Notes under the pieces: generated by a model
Database searches by the model: none
What the model was told of the DNA's origin: nothing
Seen by the model: only the letters and a program-made list of their open reading frames with translations
Position numbers and translations under genes: made by a program
Source of the DNA: Asterias rubens
Lineage: Eukaryota > Echinodermata > Asteroidea > Forcipulatida > Asteriidae
Direction of reading: 5' to 3'
NCBI RefSeq assembly: GCF_902459465.1
Contig: NC_047076.1
Span: 2,245,488 to 2,309,487, forward strand
Length of the DNA stretch: 64,000 bases
Shown here: positions 44,978 through 59,799 of the stretch, piece by piece
Layout: each line of letters opens with the position of its first letter
Numbering within the stretch: position 1 is the stretch's first letter

Positions 44978-47221
44978 TTAAAAAAAAAATGCTTATGAAC
45001 TTTAAAGAGAACAGTGTGCGTGGATGGTTTTGTGAAATTTACAGTTCACATAAGATTGACGATTTCTTGAACTTGGTGAAGAAACTCGACTTTGATATAT
45101 CTTTCGGTTTTCAAAGTTGCCTGTAGCCTACCCAGCGCTGATTCAAAAGCACGCAATGCACAAAACAATTTGGCTTAAACACCGGTACAAGGTTACCGAC
45201 CGTGACTATAGTTTCCTGTTAATTTGTGCTCAAGCAGGAAGCTATTTTGTTCTGCTTACTCTAATGCTTGCAAGCAGTTCAATGTCATAAAGCAGCTTGA
45301 AGAGCTGTAAAGCAAAAAGACGTACTGTAAGCCTAGAAAAATTGTGCTTAATGAAAACGATTTACCAACCCAAGTACCATTGCGTGTGCACAAGTTGTGA
45401 CTGATTTCCTGCTAAGCATAAAACTAGGTCCAGCTGGTATTCACTTTAAGAAACACCAGGAAGCAGTCGTTCCTACCGTTTTACCAGTGTTTGAGTAACT
45501 CTACAGCAACCACGCAGATAAATGAATATTTTTGTCGAGTTTTTTAATATTTTTTTTTACAAGACAAATTAATAAGAATTGCTCATCAAGCGAAATGTGT
45601 GTTGCTGATTTGTGTTGCCTATGGTATTCCTACATCCCAGTCTAGGTTGATAATGCCCTCTCGTGATAACAAATAATAATGGATCGTTATACATTTGCAA
45701 TTAATGACATTTTTGAGTGCATAAAACAACCCTTAAATTAAACAACAAATAGTTGGGGTAAAAGTAATATTTTTCTTTTAATGTTAGCATGTTTTTAAGA
45801 CAAGAGTTATAGTTTTCAAAAAACAATACAGATGATTTACCTTTTTATGCGCAATTTATTTTGAAATAATGCACTGTGTCATTATCCACACGAATTGTGG
45901 AAGATTGTCTTCCCATGCGGATGGAATCCACAAGAGGTTGAAGTTTACAATATTTAAGACACATTCTCAAGTCGATTCATAATTGATTTGCAAACTAGAA
46001 TTCGACAGTAATTTCACGCAATAAAACATGAAACACAACAATCAACACAAATCTCAACTAATGTCAGGTAATTAATGAATATATTATCGTTTGTCGTTTT
46101 TATCGCTTGTGTATGGTTATGCACTTTAGAATAAAGGCACATCGCGATGAGATTTTCATAATTTGAACTACAAACATTTTAAATGCTAAAAATTAAATAT
46201 TAAAATATCACAAGTGTATATGTCAACACGGTTCAATAATAATATGCCTACACTGCGTAAAATTGCTTGGAACGCAGTCCTGACAACCGACCACCCCCCC
46301 CCCCCCCCCCTCTAACAATGACTCACAGACCATGGACCAGTCTACCCGTTGACAGACAAACAAACCCCAGGAGACTTCTCTCTTAGTCATGACCATGGAG
46401 CTATCATGACAATTCACTCGAAATACAAACTTGTTTTTTCTCTCCACTGCTGGCGAGAGCAGACAGTACTTGACACCTATTCCTCGTGGGGCAGTGCTAC
46501 ATCAAATCCTTCATTCACCCACGCCCACAAGGGTCAAGGGCCCGTCTCGCCTAAGCAATATTCACCCCATAGACATTTTAATGGTTTCCATACAGATTCA
46601 AAGCAACCTTACTTTTATTTTCCCCGCTTTTTTAAAAAGTAAATTTCTGTCCTCTTCCGATTTCCATTCCTCTACAAGTTAACCATTTAGCCACTGGACC
46701 GCCCCGCCGCCTATCGATATACTGTATGTGGTAGGAGGAAACCTTGCTAGCTTGTGTTTGTAGAAAAAAAGGAATGTCAAAAGAATCCTCGATAGTCATT
46801 ATTAAGCTAATGAAGCTAATGATGATGAAATAATTTAGCTCTTACCCCAACTAAACGCTCATTAGTAAACACAAAGGAAACTGTATTTATTCATCATTCA
46901 TGATAATATTGTCGAAAACTCACGCCTTCGCATTTAATCAGTATAATAATTGAGTCAGATAAAAGCCTTGAAAAGCTATTGTGTCCATATTATCCTTACA
47001 AACAAATATTATTCGCCATAAAAATTACCGTAGCCGTTTAACGAGAGACATTCATTGTTCTCATGCGAACTTGTACTTTTATACAAATATCAAGGTTCAA
47101 ATTGTGCATAAAGTTAAGCTGTGGCTATCTTTTAAAATTTGGACTACGATTCCAGTAATTAACTGCAAGAATCTTGAAGTATTAGTTTTCAGCAAACTCG
47201 GGCGGTGCAGGGACTACAGGG
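44978..47221. other. Presumed actin leader intron, first part
   Basis: If the leader exon at 44.9 kb is right, this is intron. Holds a C run and a SINE scrap; no exon recognised. Confidence 0.4.
46655..46706 (-). mobile_element. Short SINE-head-like fragment
   Basis: Contains AACCATTTAGCCACTGGACC, like the S1/S2 heads. Its left part (CTTCCGATTTCCATTCCTC) reappears at 47385-47404. Confidence 0.35.
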
Positions 47222-47590
47222 TTAAAAGAATTATCAGGCCTCGAAATCACCCAGAACACCCAGATCAGTTGCCGTGGTGCCCTGTACGTTTTGCTGCGGT
47301 GCCCTTCCCTAATACAAACTTAGACTTTCCTCAATACAGAAATGCCCCCTATTTAACTTTACATTAAAGGGAAATTGCTGTGCTCTTCCGATTTCCATTC
47401 CTCTACAAGTTAAAAGAGTTATCAGGCCTCGAAATCACCCAGGACACCCAGATCAGTTGCCGTGGTGCCCTGTACGTTTTGCTGCGGTGCCCTTCCCTAA
47501 TACAAACTTAGACTTTCCTCAATACAGAAATGCCCCCCATTTAACTTTACATTAAAGGGAAATTGCTGTGCTCTTACAAGAGCGAAGTTC
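47222..47590 (-). repeat. Recent tandem duplication (188 bp) carrying repeat A
   Basis: ATCAGGCCTCGAAATCACCC occurs at 47233 and again at 47421, and the following ~170 bases are almost identical in both units, including GCCGTGGTGCCCTGTACGTT. Repeat A in reverse orientation is inside each unit. Confidence 0.85.
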
Positions 47591-47938
47591 AACGCCTGAT
47601 TTATACTGTACTGAACCATAGGCCTACTCCCGCCAAAAATGTATTCGTTTATGGATATATCGTCCTTTCGGCACTGCATTGGCTATTATACATGATCAAC
47701 CGTAAATATTTCATTTTTTTTCTCCGTTGGCGAATTTCCCACTGATTTATTGGCGTCCTTGGGGGTGGTAACAGAAACTCTACTTACCCGAGTCAGTCTG
47801 AGGGGGATTTAAGTTCAAGCTAAATAATGTGGTATCATCTACACATGTCTAAGACCAAGCTTTAAGCCGGCCTCAGGTCGACCTACGATTTTCTTGCGCC
47901 CGGAACAAACCTTCGGCAATGCGCAGACAAAATATGCT

Positions 47939-48169
47939 CAGGGCCCAATTTCATAGAGCTGCTTAAGCACGAAAATAGCTTGCTTATTTTACACATGTTA
48001 CTGGCCAAATTTTCATGCCATATACATTGCTTGTGACTGGTATTTAGCTGTTGTTTACCTAGCATAACAATTGAGTGGAGTCTTGGCCGGTAATCTGATT
48101 TTACTAAGCAAGGATTTTTTTGCTTAAGCAAAATTGTGTGCTTAAGCAGCTCTATGAAATTGGGCCCTG
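47939..48169. mobile_element. MITE with 31-bp perfect terminal inverted repeats
   Basis: Both ends read CAGGGCCCAATTTCATAGAG inward, followed by CTGCTTAAGCA, for 31 matching bases. 231 bp in all. I find no convincing target duplication. It lies in the presumed actin leader intron. Confidence 0.78.
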
Positions 48170-48318
48170 GTCACAACAACTGAGAAATCGTGCGCCAACG
48201 ACTATCACGTCGTACAAGTCGAAATTGTTCTACTCTTGCGACTGTTTATTTTTTCGAGCGGCGACTGTTTCAGATTTTAAAATCATCGCAGTTATAATCG
48301 CTCAGGTCGTAAATAATG

Positions 48319-48458
48319 GGAGACTTTCTGGGACGATAGAGGGCAGCAGACTTACCGGGTAAATCCATTGTTCTCAGAATTATGCGCATGTTCAGAACTA
48401 CGTAAACAATGGAAATTTACCCGGTATGTCTGCTGCCACCTAGCGTTGGAAAGTCTCC
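48319..48458. mobile_element. Palindromic MITE in presumed actin leader intron
   Basis: Outer arms GGAGACTTTC / GGAAAGTCTCC and inner arms GCAGCAGACTTACCGGGTAA / TTACCCGGTATGTCTGCTGC. About 140 bp. Confidence 0.65.
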
Positions 48459-48576
48459 TATTGCCGACTGGAAAGTTCCCGGTGGTCTTAGTAGCTCAGG
48501 CGCAGTGTGATCCTGAAAAGTCAGTCGCCGACTGTTTTTGGTTGACGCAAGGTTGACCTGCGGCCGGCCGGCTTTA

Positions 48577-49245
48577 GGGATTGTATACTTTTGGTAATTG
48601 GATCCCACCGTTTGTTATATATGATAGTTGTATTATAACACCATAAAACTAACCTGTGAACATTCCATTTCAAAAGGTGGTAGCGTTTTTGAGATATTGC
48701 CGAAAATGTGGAGCAGTTATGTTCATGCGCAGAAAGAAAACTCTGCATTTTGAATTCACACTCTAAGAAGCGTATTGTCAGTAACGCTTTTCAGATTCAA
48801 ATTTGGGGGATAAAAAGTGATATCTGCATTAATATAGACCATGTGAACTTTGTTTACAATAAGTGTGACCTTGTACATTCTTTGGCTCGTCTGGCAGGCA
48901 AGATACTGCACTGGTCATATTATATGAAAATTTGCATTTTCTGTCATTTCCACATAAATCCAAGAGTTATGAAAGTAAAAGCTGGACAAGTTTTGAGATG
49001 TGCCCCCTTCATAATATCAAAAGTTGATAAGAATTGGACAAGGCAATCTCCATAAAATGGAAGAGTTTATGTTTTCTTCCATTGTAGTGGGCTGTGTACA
49101 AATCGTGCCTGCAGGAAGTCCAGGCTTGGTGGCTCTTTTGTAAACATGTGATGTCACAGGTCACATCGTCTATAGGTCCACTATCCAATGCTGATGTACT
49201 TCTTAGCAAGTTGTAACTGCTACCAAAAGTATAGAGCCAGACCCT
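48577..49245. mobile_element. Possible larger MITE, family 3 relative
   Basis: Loose inverted ends TATACTTTTGGTAATTGG and TGCTACCAAAAGTATAG about 670 bp apart. The left part shares a TTTCAAAAGGTGG...TTATGTTCATGC block with 15.92-15.99 kb. No reading frame of note. Confidence 0.4.
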
Positions 49246-50222
49246 TTCACTATACTGATACACTCGAAGCTTTATGGATGGCAGACATTACAGGAAACAA
49301 TTTATATGGAATTGTGGAAATAAAACATCAAATGCTTCTTATATGTCCCCATATAACTTATAACCAATGAATACAAAGGGCTGATGGGAATGGTCGCCAT
49401 TTGTTTTTCTCTCAAGGGAAATTGGGAGGAAATAACCATTTCTGGAACATAATTGGCAATTATGTTTTATCGCTGCCAGACCACAAAAGACTCCGGAAAT
49501 TTGAATTTATTGTCCGACTATAATTGCTACCCTTTGTTCATAATTTGGCGAGGGCTGTCAAGATAATTAGACAGCGCTGAATATAATACACGGCAAGCAT
49601 GGATAGAATAACCACATTATGTCAATTCGCTAATCATTATTCGACCTGAACAATAAATTTGTTGTTTTTGAACCAATATTTTAAACACAAAGTTCTTTGT
49701 TGTGACTTCGATTTTCATCGGATGTATGCTTTATTAAATGTTATTTGATTAGTTTTTAACTCATAAAAAAATGGCGTTACTAAAGTGTGAGAAACCACAC
49801 ATCTTCAGGCTGTAGTGTCATAAACAGGATTGGTAAGGACAGAAAATCGTTGTTTAATTTTAGTCTGAAATCTTACTGGTTATAGCATTCATACTATAAC
49901 AATTTGTATTGAAAAATGCATCTGACACCCTCATAAAAAAGAAAACTGTGCGTGTTTTTCATTATTCTCTCCTGCCTCGCGCTGCAGAGTAAGCCCAAAT
50001 TTGCATAGGTTTGTTCTTATAATGTACAGTTTATGATTGGTCACACAAAAAGTTAACACTACTGCGACTATTTTGTCAGCTTTCATGTGTAGTCCCATAA
50101 GTATTTTTACATGGCGTTTTTGAATGTTTGTGTGAATTATTATTATTTTTTTTTTTTGGGGGGGGTATTGCATTTTTGTTAGAACAATTCAAGGCTCCCA
50201 GATTATTTTTAAAATAAAATAA

Positions 50223-52656
<2,434 letters not shown>

Positions 52657-52849
52657 ACTAAGCTTATTCTAATCAAACTGCCTGAACACAAAGTGGCTAA
52701 AAACTATTTTTCTATTTCTCAGTTGTGACATTACAAGGGTAGTTAAAAAAAGCATTGTGTTACAGGGTTACAGCACAAGTTTGTTTAGAAAATCTTCCCA
52801 TAAAGGGAACTCAGCAAAGTTCCCATAAGAGGATGTAAACGTCAAGCTG

Positions 52850-53040
52850 GCAATGGCCAATTTCTCACACACAAACATTGGTTTATCGTCCACGATTATG
52901 AATTGCACAAACCAATAAATTATGATTCAGGAAGTATTATTCCAATCATTGTAAAATCATGGCGGTTAGCTTGGTACTATAGGATTCTAACCCACAACCT
53001 TGTGACTGCAAGTCCTGCTATCTAACAACGATGAGTTGAG
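52850..53040 (-). mobile_element. SINE family S1 in the actin 3' flank or UTR
   Basis: Same head and tail as the 29.4 kb copy, including GACTGCAAGTCCTGC and CACGATTATGAATTGCACAA; diverged. It lies between the actin stop and the assumed poly(A) signal. Confidence 0.55.
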
Positions 53041-53417
53041 TCCATGTAGATGCTTAATTGGTGGTTGGTTTAAAAATGATACAAAACTCTTACACCGTTT
53101 CCTTTAAACACATCCTGATTGGTGTGCATTTTGTTATTCGACAGATCAATTATACGATTTCAAAATAACGTGGAGAATTAGCCCAAAACCCACCGTAATT
53201 TTACACTGGAAAATTTTAAAGATTGCGATTTAGTATCAACTTGCACGTCAGTCAGTGACGCTACTTCTTTCGACTCCGAACAGCGTGGAGTCAAGTGTTT
53301 TGGGTTGTGACGTCATACTCATTGTGCTATAATATTTACTGCTTTTTGTTTATTGTCCCATACAAATAATGTATTCACAACAACCTGATGTATTCATCAC
53401 ACTTTAACAAAGTGACA

Positions 53418-53423
53418 AATAAA
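53418..53423 (+). terminator. Possible poly(A) signal of the actin gene
   Basis: AATAAA about 760 bases past the actin stop codon. The intervening 3' UTR candidate contains a SINE (52850-53040) with another AATAAA near 52915, so the true end could be earlier. Confidence 0.4.
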
Positions 53424-53449
53424 ACTCAAGTTAAAGAGACAACTGTTGC

Positions 53450-54387
53450 CGTTTTGTTGTTTCACTTTTATTTTGCAACTTCACAATTTCATTGCATGCA
53501 ATTAACATAAACAGCTAATACAAAGATATGCAAATACAAAATACACAAAGCCAACTTGCAACCAGAGAGACTAAGTTCTGATGAACTTGTGAAACCGAGT
53601 AGTTTATTTGGGTTAAAATTAAAATATACAAAAAAAAACAATCAATTAGAACGGCAAAGAAGATAATTGTACTCCTATGTGCAGAGAAGAAATAATTATT
53701 TTGATAAAGTTATACATAAAGTTGAGGCAAATATATTGATATGTGGTTTCAATAAGAAAAAAACCCCGACTGCATTCAAATGGAATATACATTCAAAAAT
53801 AACTGTTTATATAATTATTTTTTATTACTTATATTTAACATGGAATTCCGATTAGCCTTTCTCATGAAATATGCAAATTAAATTGTGTATACTATAGGAT
53901 GCACAAACGCGGTTGCGTCACACCACCATACCATCAGCCCCAAACAAAAAAAGTGTGATTGTTATCCCTCATTTTGCCAACCAAATAGTGGAGTGTCAAT
54001 TTATATCAGATGATCATCAACAACTATCGTTATTGCAAAGCTGTCCTAATATTGCATACAAATGTTACAATATTGAAGATAAATCATATGACATGGTTTG
54101 ACAGCAATGAAAGACATCCCCAAAACGTATTAAATTTAAACACTCTTTTTTGGATGATAATGGTCGAATTAAGAAGTCAATTTCCGCAGCAGTTAACAAA
54201 ATTCATTTTATTTTGTATTTTAATCTGCGTAATCATAGCTATGGACTGGAATATAAAAAACAGTGAATTAACTGACAGGTTGGGAAACATTGTGTTTTTC
54301 TTATATATATATTTTTGGAATTGTTTTTGACAACAATTAAAACTATTTTGATACCGGAAAGGGGAGGGGGCTTAGATGGTACCCAGA
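53450..54387. other. Tail-to-tail intergenic region between actin and the actin-like gene
   Basis: The two genes converge here. Very AT-rich, no recognised repeat or gene. No obvious AATAAA for the actin-like gene close to its stop; a minus-strand ATTAAA-like site is possible near 54330. Confidence 0.5.
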
Positions 54388-57300
54388 TCAATTTGTGCAT
54401 TTTGCATTGATTATATTCACACCATGTTCCTGGTACTCTTTCCTGCTCACCGCCAACTCGGGAAAATTCTCCTCCGAGGCGAAGAAGGAGCCGCCCAGCC
54501 AAGCCGACCACGCCCTTGTGGGTGCAGTCAACACTTTCACATTAGTCTCCGCCCCGGCCAGGGCTTGTATTTCCTTCTTCAGGCGTTGGGGAAGGTGGCT
54601 GGTACAACTCGAACCACCGGCTAACACGATGTTTTCGTAGAGGGCGCCCCTTGCGGACTCGTCGCATTGTTGGATGCTTTCGTGCGCCATTTTGTGTACT
54701 CCTTTGTCAGTTTCCGTACCACCGAGAAGCGAGCTTCGGAAGAGGGGTTCGGCGCATCGGAATCGCTCGGTTCCCAGTGAAATCACCTACGAAGTTGTAC
54801 ATCATTTTAACAATTTTCATTTGTTATGAAATAAATTAGTATCCAATATACTCAATGAGATATTTCTTGTGATAAACAAATATAAAAGTGGTGGCAAGAA
54901 ACGAAAATCTTTCACGAGGAAAAGAAGTGAAAACACATGTTGCATGACATCGATATCAAAAAAGAAATGAATTAAAACGCTCATTGTAGAGCGATTAACT
55001 CAAAACGGAAAATACATTTTTTTGTGGTCTTGTCAAAATATGACATTTCATATGTAAATTAAATTTTGTGGTCTTATCAAATATGACATTTCATATATGT
55101 AAATTTGTGGTCTTATTAAATATAACATTTCAAATACAAATGTGCGGTCTTAGACGAGTTTTTGTTCCTACAAATTCTGTAATGTTTCTAATCTAATTAA
55201 ATTAACCAGACTCTACTATTATTATAAGGGGGGTGTTTCTTACCTGTCCGCCAGGCAGGGTGTATTCCACGGGTTTACATCCCGACAGGTTGAACTCCCC
55301 CTCGTAGTCCCACGCGATGTAGCTGTGCTTCTCCTTTATGGCACTGATAGTCTCGCGGTCGGCTGAGGAGATTTGCCGAGAACAAACGAGATTTCAATAC
55401 AATGCGTACACACGGGTGTAATAGAGATCAGTGTGCAGAACCATGTTGGGCTAGACTAGAGTCTGGGTGTGAGACCGCCACATGCCTCAATGTTGTCGTT
55501 TTTATGTTTGTTTTGTCATTTTTACCTGGACGTACATCATGAAGGAATACGAACATGAATACATGTACTTGCATAGAACATGCATAGAGCAAGGGCACAT
55601 ATTATAAGGCAGTTATGCAAGAAACAGACACAAGTTCAAAACATCAACAAACTTACTTATTGAGACGCCATCTTGTTCATTCAACAGCTTCGCCAGGTAG
55701 TCTGTCATCTGCCGACCGGCTACAACATCCATCGTGACGATACCTGACGTCACAACAACGCCCTCAACGACAGGAACCGAACTGACCATGCTGTCTCCAA
55801 TATCGAGAACCAATCCCGTGGTTTTCTCGATGCTTTGGAGGGCGAGGTGCGGCTGGAGTGCAACGTAGAATGACGGGGCGTTGTGGGTCTCAAATATGCT
55901 CTGAAGAGGAAACAGTCAAACTTGGCAACAATTACGCCTCAAAAGCTCAAATTAGTCCAGCCCCTGGGCCTTTTTGAGATATGGCGGACACTCTAGAATT
56001 GCACTGTTGGGTTTGGGTGTAGGCGTAGATACAGATACAGATTTAATCCAAACCTAAACACTGGGTGCGTTCGATAAGCTTCCCTGGGTCTACCCCGCGG
56101 TGCTCACTCAGATGAGCCCCTGACTCAAGAACTAAATGAACGACCACTCACCGCTCTCGTAGTGACGTCATGCACCTGGGGCCAGCCCCCCAAAGCGACC
56201 CACTCCACAATCAGGGCACTGGGGGCTGACCCGGGTGAGCCCCCGGAATGACATCAAAGCTATTCGAACGCATCGGGGGAAGACCGGGGTCGACCCAGGG
56301 AATCTAAACGAACGCACCCACTGTGGTGTTTCAAACAAACTTCAAAATGGCTGGTGGTCGTACACTTGAAAAGAAGTAGCCACACCCTTAAGATCCTGTA
56401 AAGGATTCCTGAGATTCCAGGCGAACAATGCAGACATAATAGAGGGTAAAACCCATAGAGAAAAGGCCGTGACGGTCCTTTCTCTTGTGTTACGCCTTGC
56501 CCCACTATGAGCACAACATTGTCCAATCCTCTCGAAGGCAATTACTGCCCAAATTATTATATGGTTGGTGTGAACATAGAGCAAGAAACTGTTCCTTGCT
56601 CTATGGTGTGAACGTGCATCAATGTTGAATCCACTGTGGTTACGGCATTCAACTTTAGGCCTTTCGTATACTTGATTCTAGATATTGCAATACCCTTAAA
56701 ACAATTTTTTAACAAGTCAAATTTACCAAATATCTTGATGAAAATTAATTGACATAATTAAAAGATGTAAATCATTGGATAAACATATAAAGTGGTGAGT
56801 GGATCAGTGAGCAAACAATAAATGCAAATAAATGAATATATAAATAAACAAATAAATTGATTATTTAATAAATAAATATAAATAAAACTCGTGAAATTTG
56901 TACTGGCTCTCAAAATTACTTTAACTCCTAGAGTTAGACACTAATACACAAGGAATATACAAGTTGAACAGGGCTGTCATGACAACATTATAAAAACTGT
57001 CATCACAAAATAAGGAGACCGTCAACATAGGGCTATAGATTGGGTAATGCGCCGGTGTCAGATGCAATTGTGTCCGCCATGCAATACTGTCCGCTCCGGA
57101 CACTTTTGCATGACAATCGTGTCCGGAGCTATGCAAAAACCGTCCGGTGGAGAACATGACTGTACATGAGCGTGCATGCACTGAACCTTTATATGCAGCA
57201 TGAATAATCACGTATTTTATGATTGCAGCGAATACCCAACGGCCGAACATTTCCCATGTCATCATGACATGCACTTAGCTTGTAAACAAATGGCTAACGT

Positions 57301-58628
57301 ATTCCGGCGTCGACCAATGGCGTTTAATTCACCGCAAGGACGGTTTTGCACGGGGGCGGACGCAACTGCATATGCAAATGTGTCCGGGCGGACACACTGC
57401 ATTATGCAGCAGCGTTCGGGCGGACACGATTGCATATGCAAAACCGTCCGGCGGACATTGTTGCATATGCAATAATGTCCTCCGGATAGTATTGCACAGA
57501 GGACATAATTGCATGCGACACCGGCACGTTCTTGGGGAGGTCCTTGGTTCGAGTCCCACAGTAATAAATTTGTCTTTATTAAAGATGTGTACACAACCAG
57601 GCCCCTACCAACATACAACTATAATAGTTTTAAAGACACTGGACACTGGTGGTAATTGTCAGAGACCAGTCTTCCCACTTAGTGTATCTCGACAAAATGC
57701 ATACAAATAACAAACCTGATGTGAAAATACTTCTTTCTCAAAACGTTACTTCAGACGGAGCCGTTTCTCGCAATGTTTTATACTATCAACAGCTCTCCAC
57801 TGATCGTTACCAAGTAAAGCTTTATGCTAATAATTATTTTCCGTAATTACCAATAGTTTTCAATGCCTTTATAATCATACAAAAGATAATCATAACAACA
57901 AAAACAAAAGCATTTATTTATGATTTTGACTCCAACCTCTGCCATCTTGGCCCTGTTCTTTGTTTTCATCTCAGCCTCGACGGGTCCATCCGTCAACATC
58001 ACCGGTACCTCAGCAATCGAATCACACCCCAGGACATCGACAAAGCAGAATTCCCATATACGATTCATGTCGTCCATGTCCGTGATGCTGTATTTATCCA
58101 GCGGGTAACTCAGGGAGAGAGTCGCCCGGTTCTCGAACGCCTCTTCCCCCACACAGATGGTGTCCTGCCCCGCACCCTGTCGGAATAATCAGTTGTAATT
58201 TTAGCACAAAATGGACGTGTATTAACACAACCAACAGTTAAAGTCACCTGGAAATAGAATTTTGTTTCTTTCAAACAGGTTCTAGAATATTTACGAAAAC
58301 AAAAACTTGTTATGTTTTGTTGAATTGAATAACTTTATTGACTCAAGTCCCAATCCCGTGCCATTGCCACAGAAAACAATTGGTTTCTGATGCTCTATAT
58401 TCCTCAACCTGTTCCGCGCGGGACACGAGAACGGGACTTGAATCAAGTCTAGCATTCATCTGCGTAATCCAATGGTGTTCACCATAATCCCACTGAATCT
58501 AACGTCCTTACCGCGTTTGGCCTTCCAACAACAGTGTGGAAAGTATCCTCGGGAACATCACGACCAGAAAGCCCCACCCTGGTCAGAAACGACCCGCTGT
58601 CAATCACAATGGTCGGAGTTCGGTTCAT
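54388..58628 (-). CDS. Divergent actin-like protein
   Basis: Spliced CDS of 372 aa. Exons in transcript order: 58628-58512, 58176-57937, 55900-55657, 55362-55244, 54786-54388; all GT-AG. The protein aligns with actin end to end but differs at most positions. Exon 2 is 240 nt exactly as in the neighbouring actin, the first three introns match in place and phase, and a fourth intron follows LPGGQ (actin codon 247 here). Phosphate loop 1 reads DSGSFLTRVG (actin Gly15 to Phe, Lys18 to Arg); loop 2 reads DIGDSMVS, losing His161; Q137 and KEK near 213 are kept, and LAGG replaces LSGG. The methyl-His73 site reads YPLDKYS. The DNase loop is about four residues short, offset by four extra residues before the exon 2 end. 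The C-terminus is NAKCTN rather than HRKCF. Reading frame and splice sites are intact, so it looks functional. It may be a lineage-specific actin-related protein; filament formation and ATPase activity are doubtful. Confidence 0.88.
56063..56319. mobile_element. MITE in actin-like intron 2
   Basis: Ends GGGTGCGTTCGATAAGCTTC and AATCTAAACGAACGCACCC are inverted; ACT lies on both sides, a possible 3-bp target duplication as in PIF/Harbinger elements. About 257 bp, GC-rich interior. Confidence 0.65.
56320..57050. other. Actin-like intron 2, unassigned part
   Basis: 56340-56640 looks like old transposon sequence but I could not define its ends; 56800-56890 is an AATAAATAAA-rich tract. Confidence 0.35.
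57051..57525 (+). mobile_element. Palindrome-array element, copy 1, in actin-like intron 2
   Basis: About 475 bp bounded by GCCGGTGTC and its complement GACACCGGC. Packed with repeated short palindromes: TTGCATATGCAA units alternating with GTCCGGCGGAC or GTCCGG-type blocks, mostly in the right half. No coding content. A second, inverted copy is at 60.79-61.16 kb. Confidence 0.7.
57630..57872 (+). mobile_element. MITE family 1, internally deleted, in actin-like intron 2
   Basis: Left TTAA at 57630-57633, right end degraded (CCTTTATAA). The centre is deleted as in the 38.4 kb copy. It stops about 65 bases from the actin-like exon 2 donor. Confidence 0.75.
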
Positions 58629-59349
58629 CTTTCAACGCCTCTGAAACACAACTACAAACACTCCAACTTTTACACCAACATCCTAATAAACAAAACTGCA
58701 ACACACGAAAAGAGATTAATAAACACACCCAAAACTCTCTCAATTTGAAGATGTCACAAAAAAAACACCCCAACATTCAAACACAAAAATTGCAAAACAC
58801 AAAATAGAAATTAGCAGTACAAACCAACAACTCGCATAATTTGAGAATACAAAAAACACTCTTACTATTTTGAAGCTGTCGAACTACAAACACTGTCCAC
58901 CATAGCATTTTTTCAACATAAAGACTATACTGGTTTAAACTCCTGAAACACAAAAACAAACACCCCAACGTACAAACACCAAAAACAAAACTGCAAAACA
59001 CAAGTTTATTCACCTAGGCCAACAACCATGTAGACTCTCACAACTTAAGAAAACAAACGCTCTATTACTATTTTGAAGATGTCAAACTACAAACTTTGTC
59101 CATTATACAATCGAGTTTATTTCAACATAAAGATTGATTCAAAATATTTTAGTAAGATTAGAACTTCTTCTCATCGAAACCAACAAACACAAAACATTAT
59201 CCCAAACTGCGTATCACAAAAGCATACGAATGACCTGTATATACCACAGAAAATTTACCATGTTCATGTTTGGATGCACATAATTATCTAGCCAACAAAT
59301 TAAGCTTTAATTTCACAACAATTTCCCACACAATGTAATGCATACTCAC

Positions 59350-59450
59350 CTCTGAACACAAATCTGTAGCTCCGTGTATTTCGCATGAAGTTAAACAGCG
59401 AAACTGCGACAAACCTTGCGTTCAAAACCCGATCAAAAATGGCGACCAAT
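59350..59450 (-). other. Candidate untranslated leader exon of the actin-like gene
   Basis: The first coding exon of the actin-like gene begins at an acceptor (TTTCAG, AG at 58642-58641) only 12 bases 5' of its ATG, so a leader is expected. A consensus donor GTGAGT on the minus strand lies at 59349-59344 after exon-like sequence. The transcription start is not identifiable. The leader-plus-coding layout matches the conventional actin gene. Confidence 0.42.
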
Positions 59451-59799
59451 CTCTATTGAAGCAGGCGATAATTACAAGCCCAAATTGCTAACCATTGTGT
59501 ATTTGACCTCCTGATGAAGGTAGCCAAACCCTCAACCTTCACCGGGTTTGGTTTCCGTGTTCACAAAACCGACCAAGGAGGAAATTTGAGTTTTTAATAA
59601 ATATCCAGATGTTTAAAGTCACCCTTTAAGTTGTAATTTTTTATTTTGTTTGGTGTCTACACAAATATTTATTAAAAAATAGATGTTAAATTTGCATTAG
59701 GATTATTCCGTCCAAGGACGAAGGATGATGATGATAAAGAATATTAATTTGTGTTTTTTACCCATACACCGATGTGTTTCAGCATTGGACACTCAGTAC

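Noticed and set aside
49050-49060. CArG box near 49.05 kb (CCATAAAATGG)
   Set aside because: It has seven A/T bases between CC and GG, not six, and lies inside a probable transposon.
57200-57618. Overlapping open frames near 57.3 kb on both strands
   Set aside because: They translate the palindrome-array element, which is symmetrical and non-coding.
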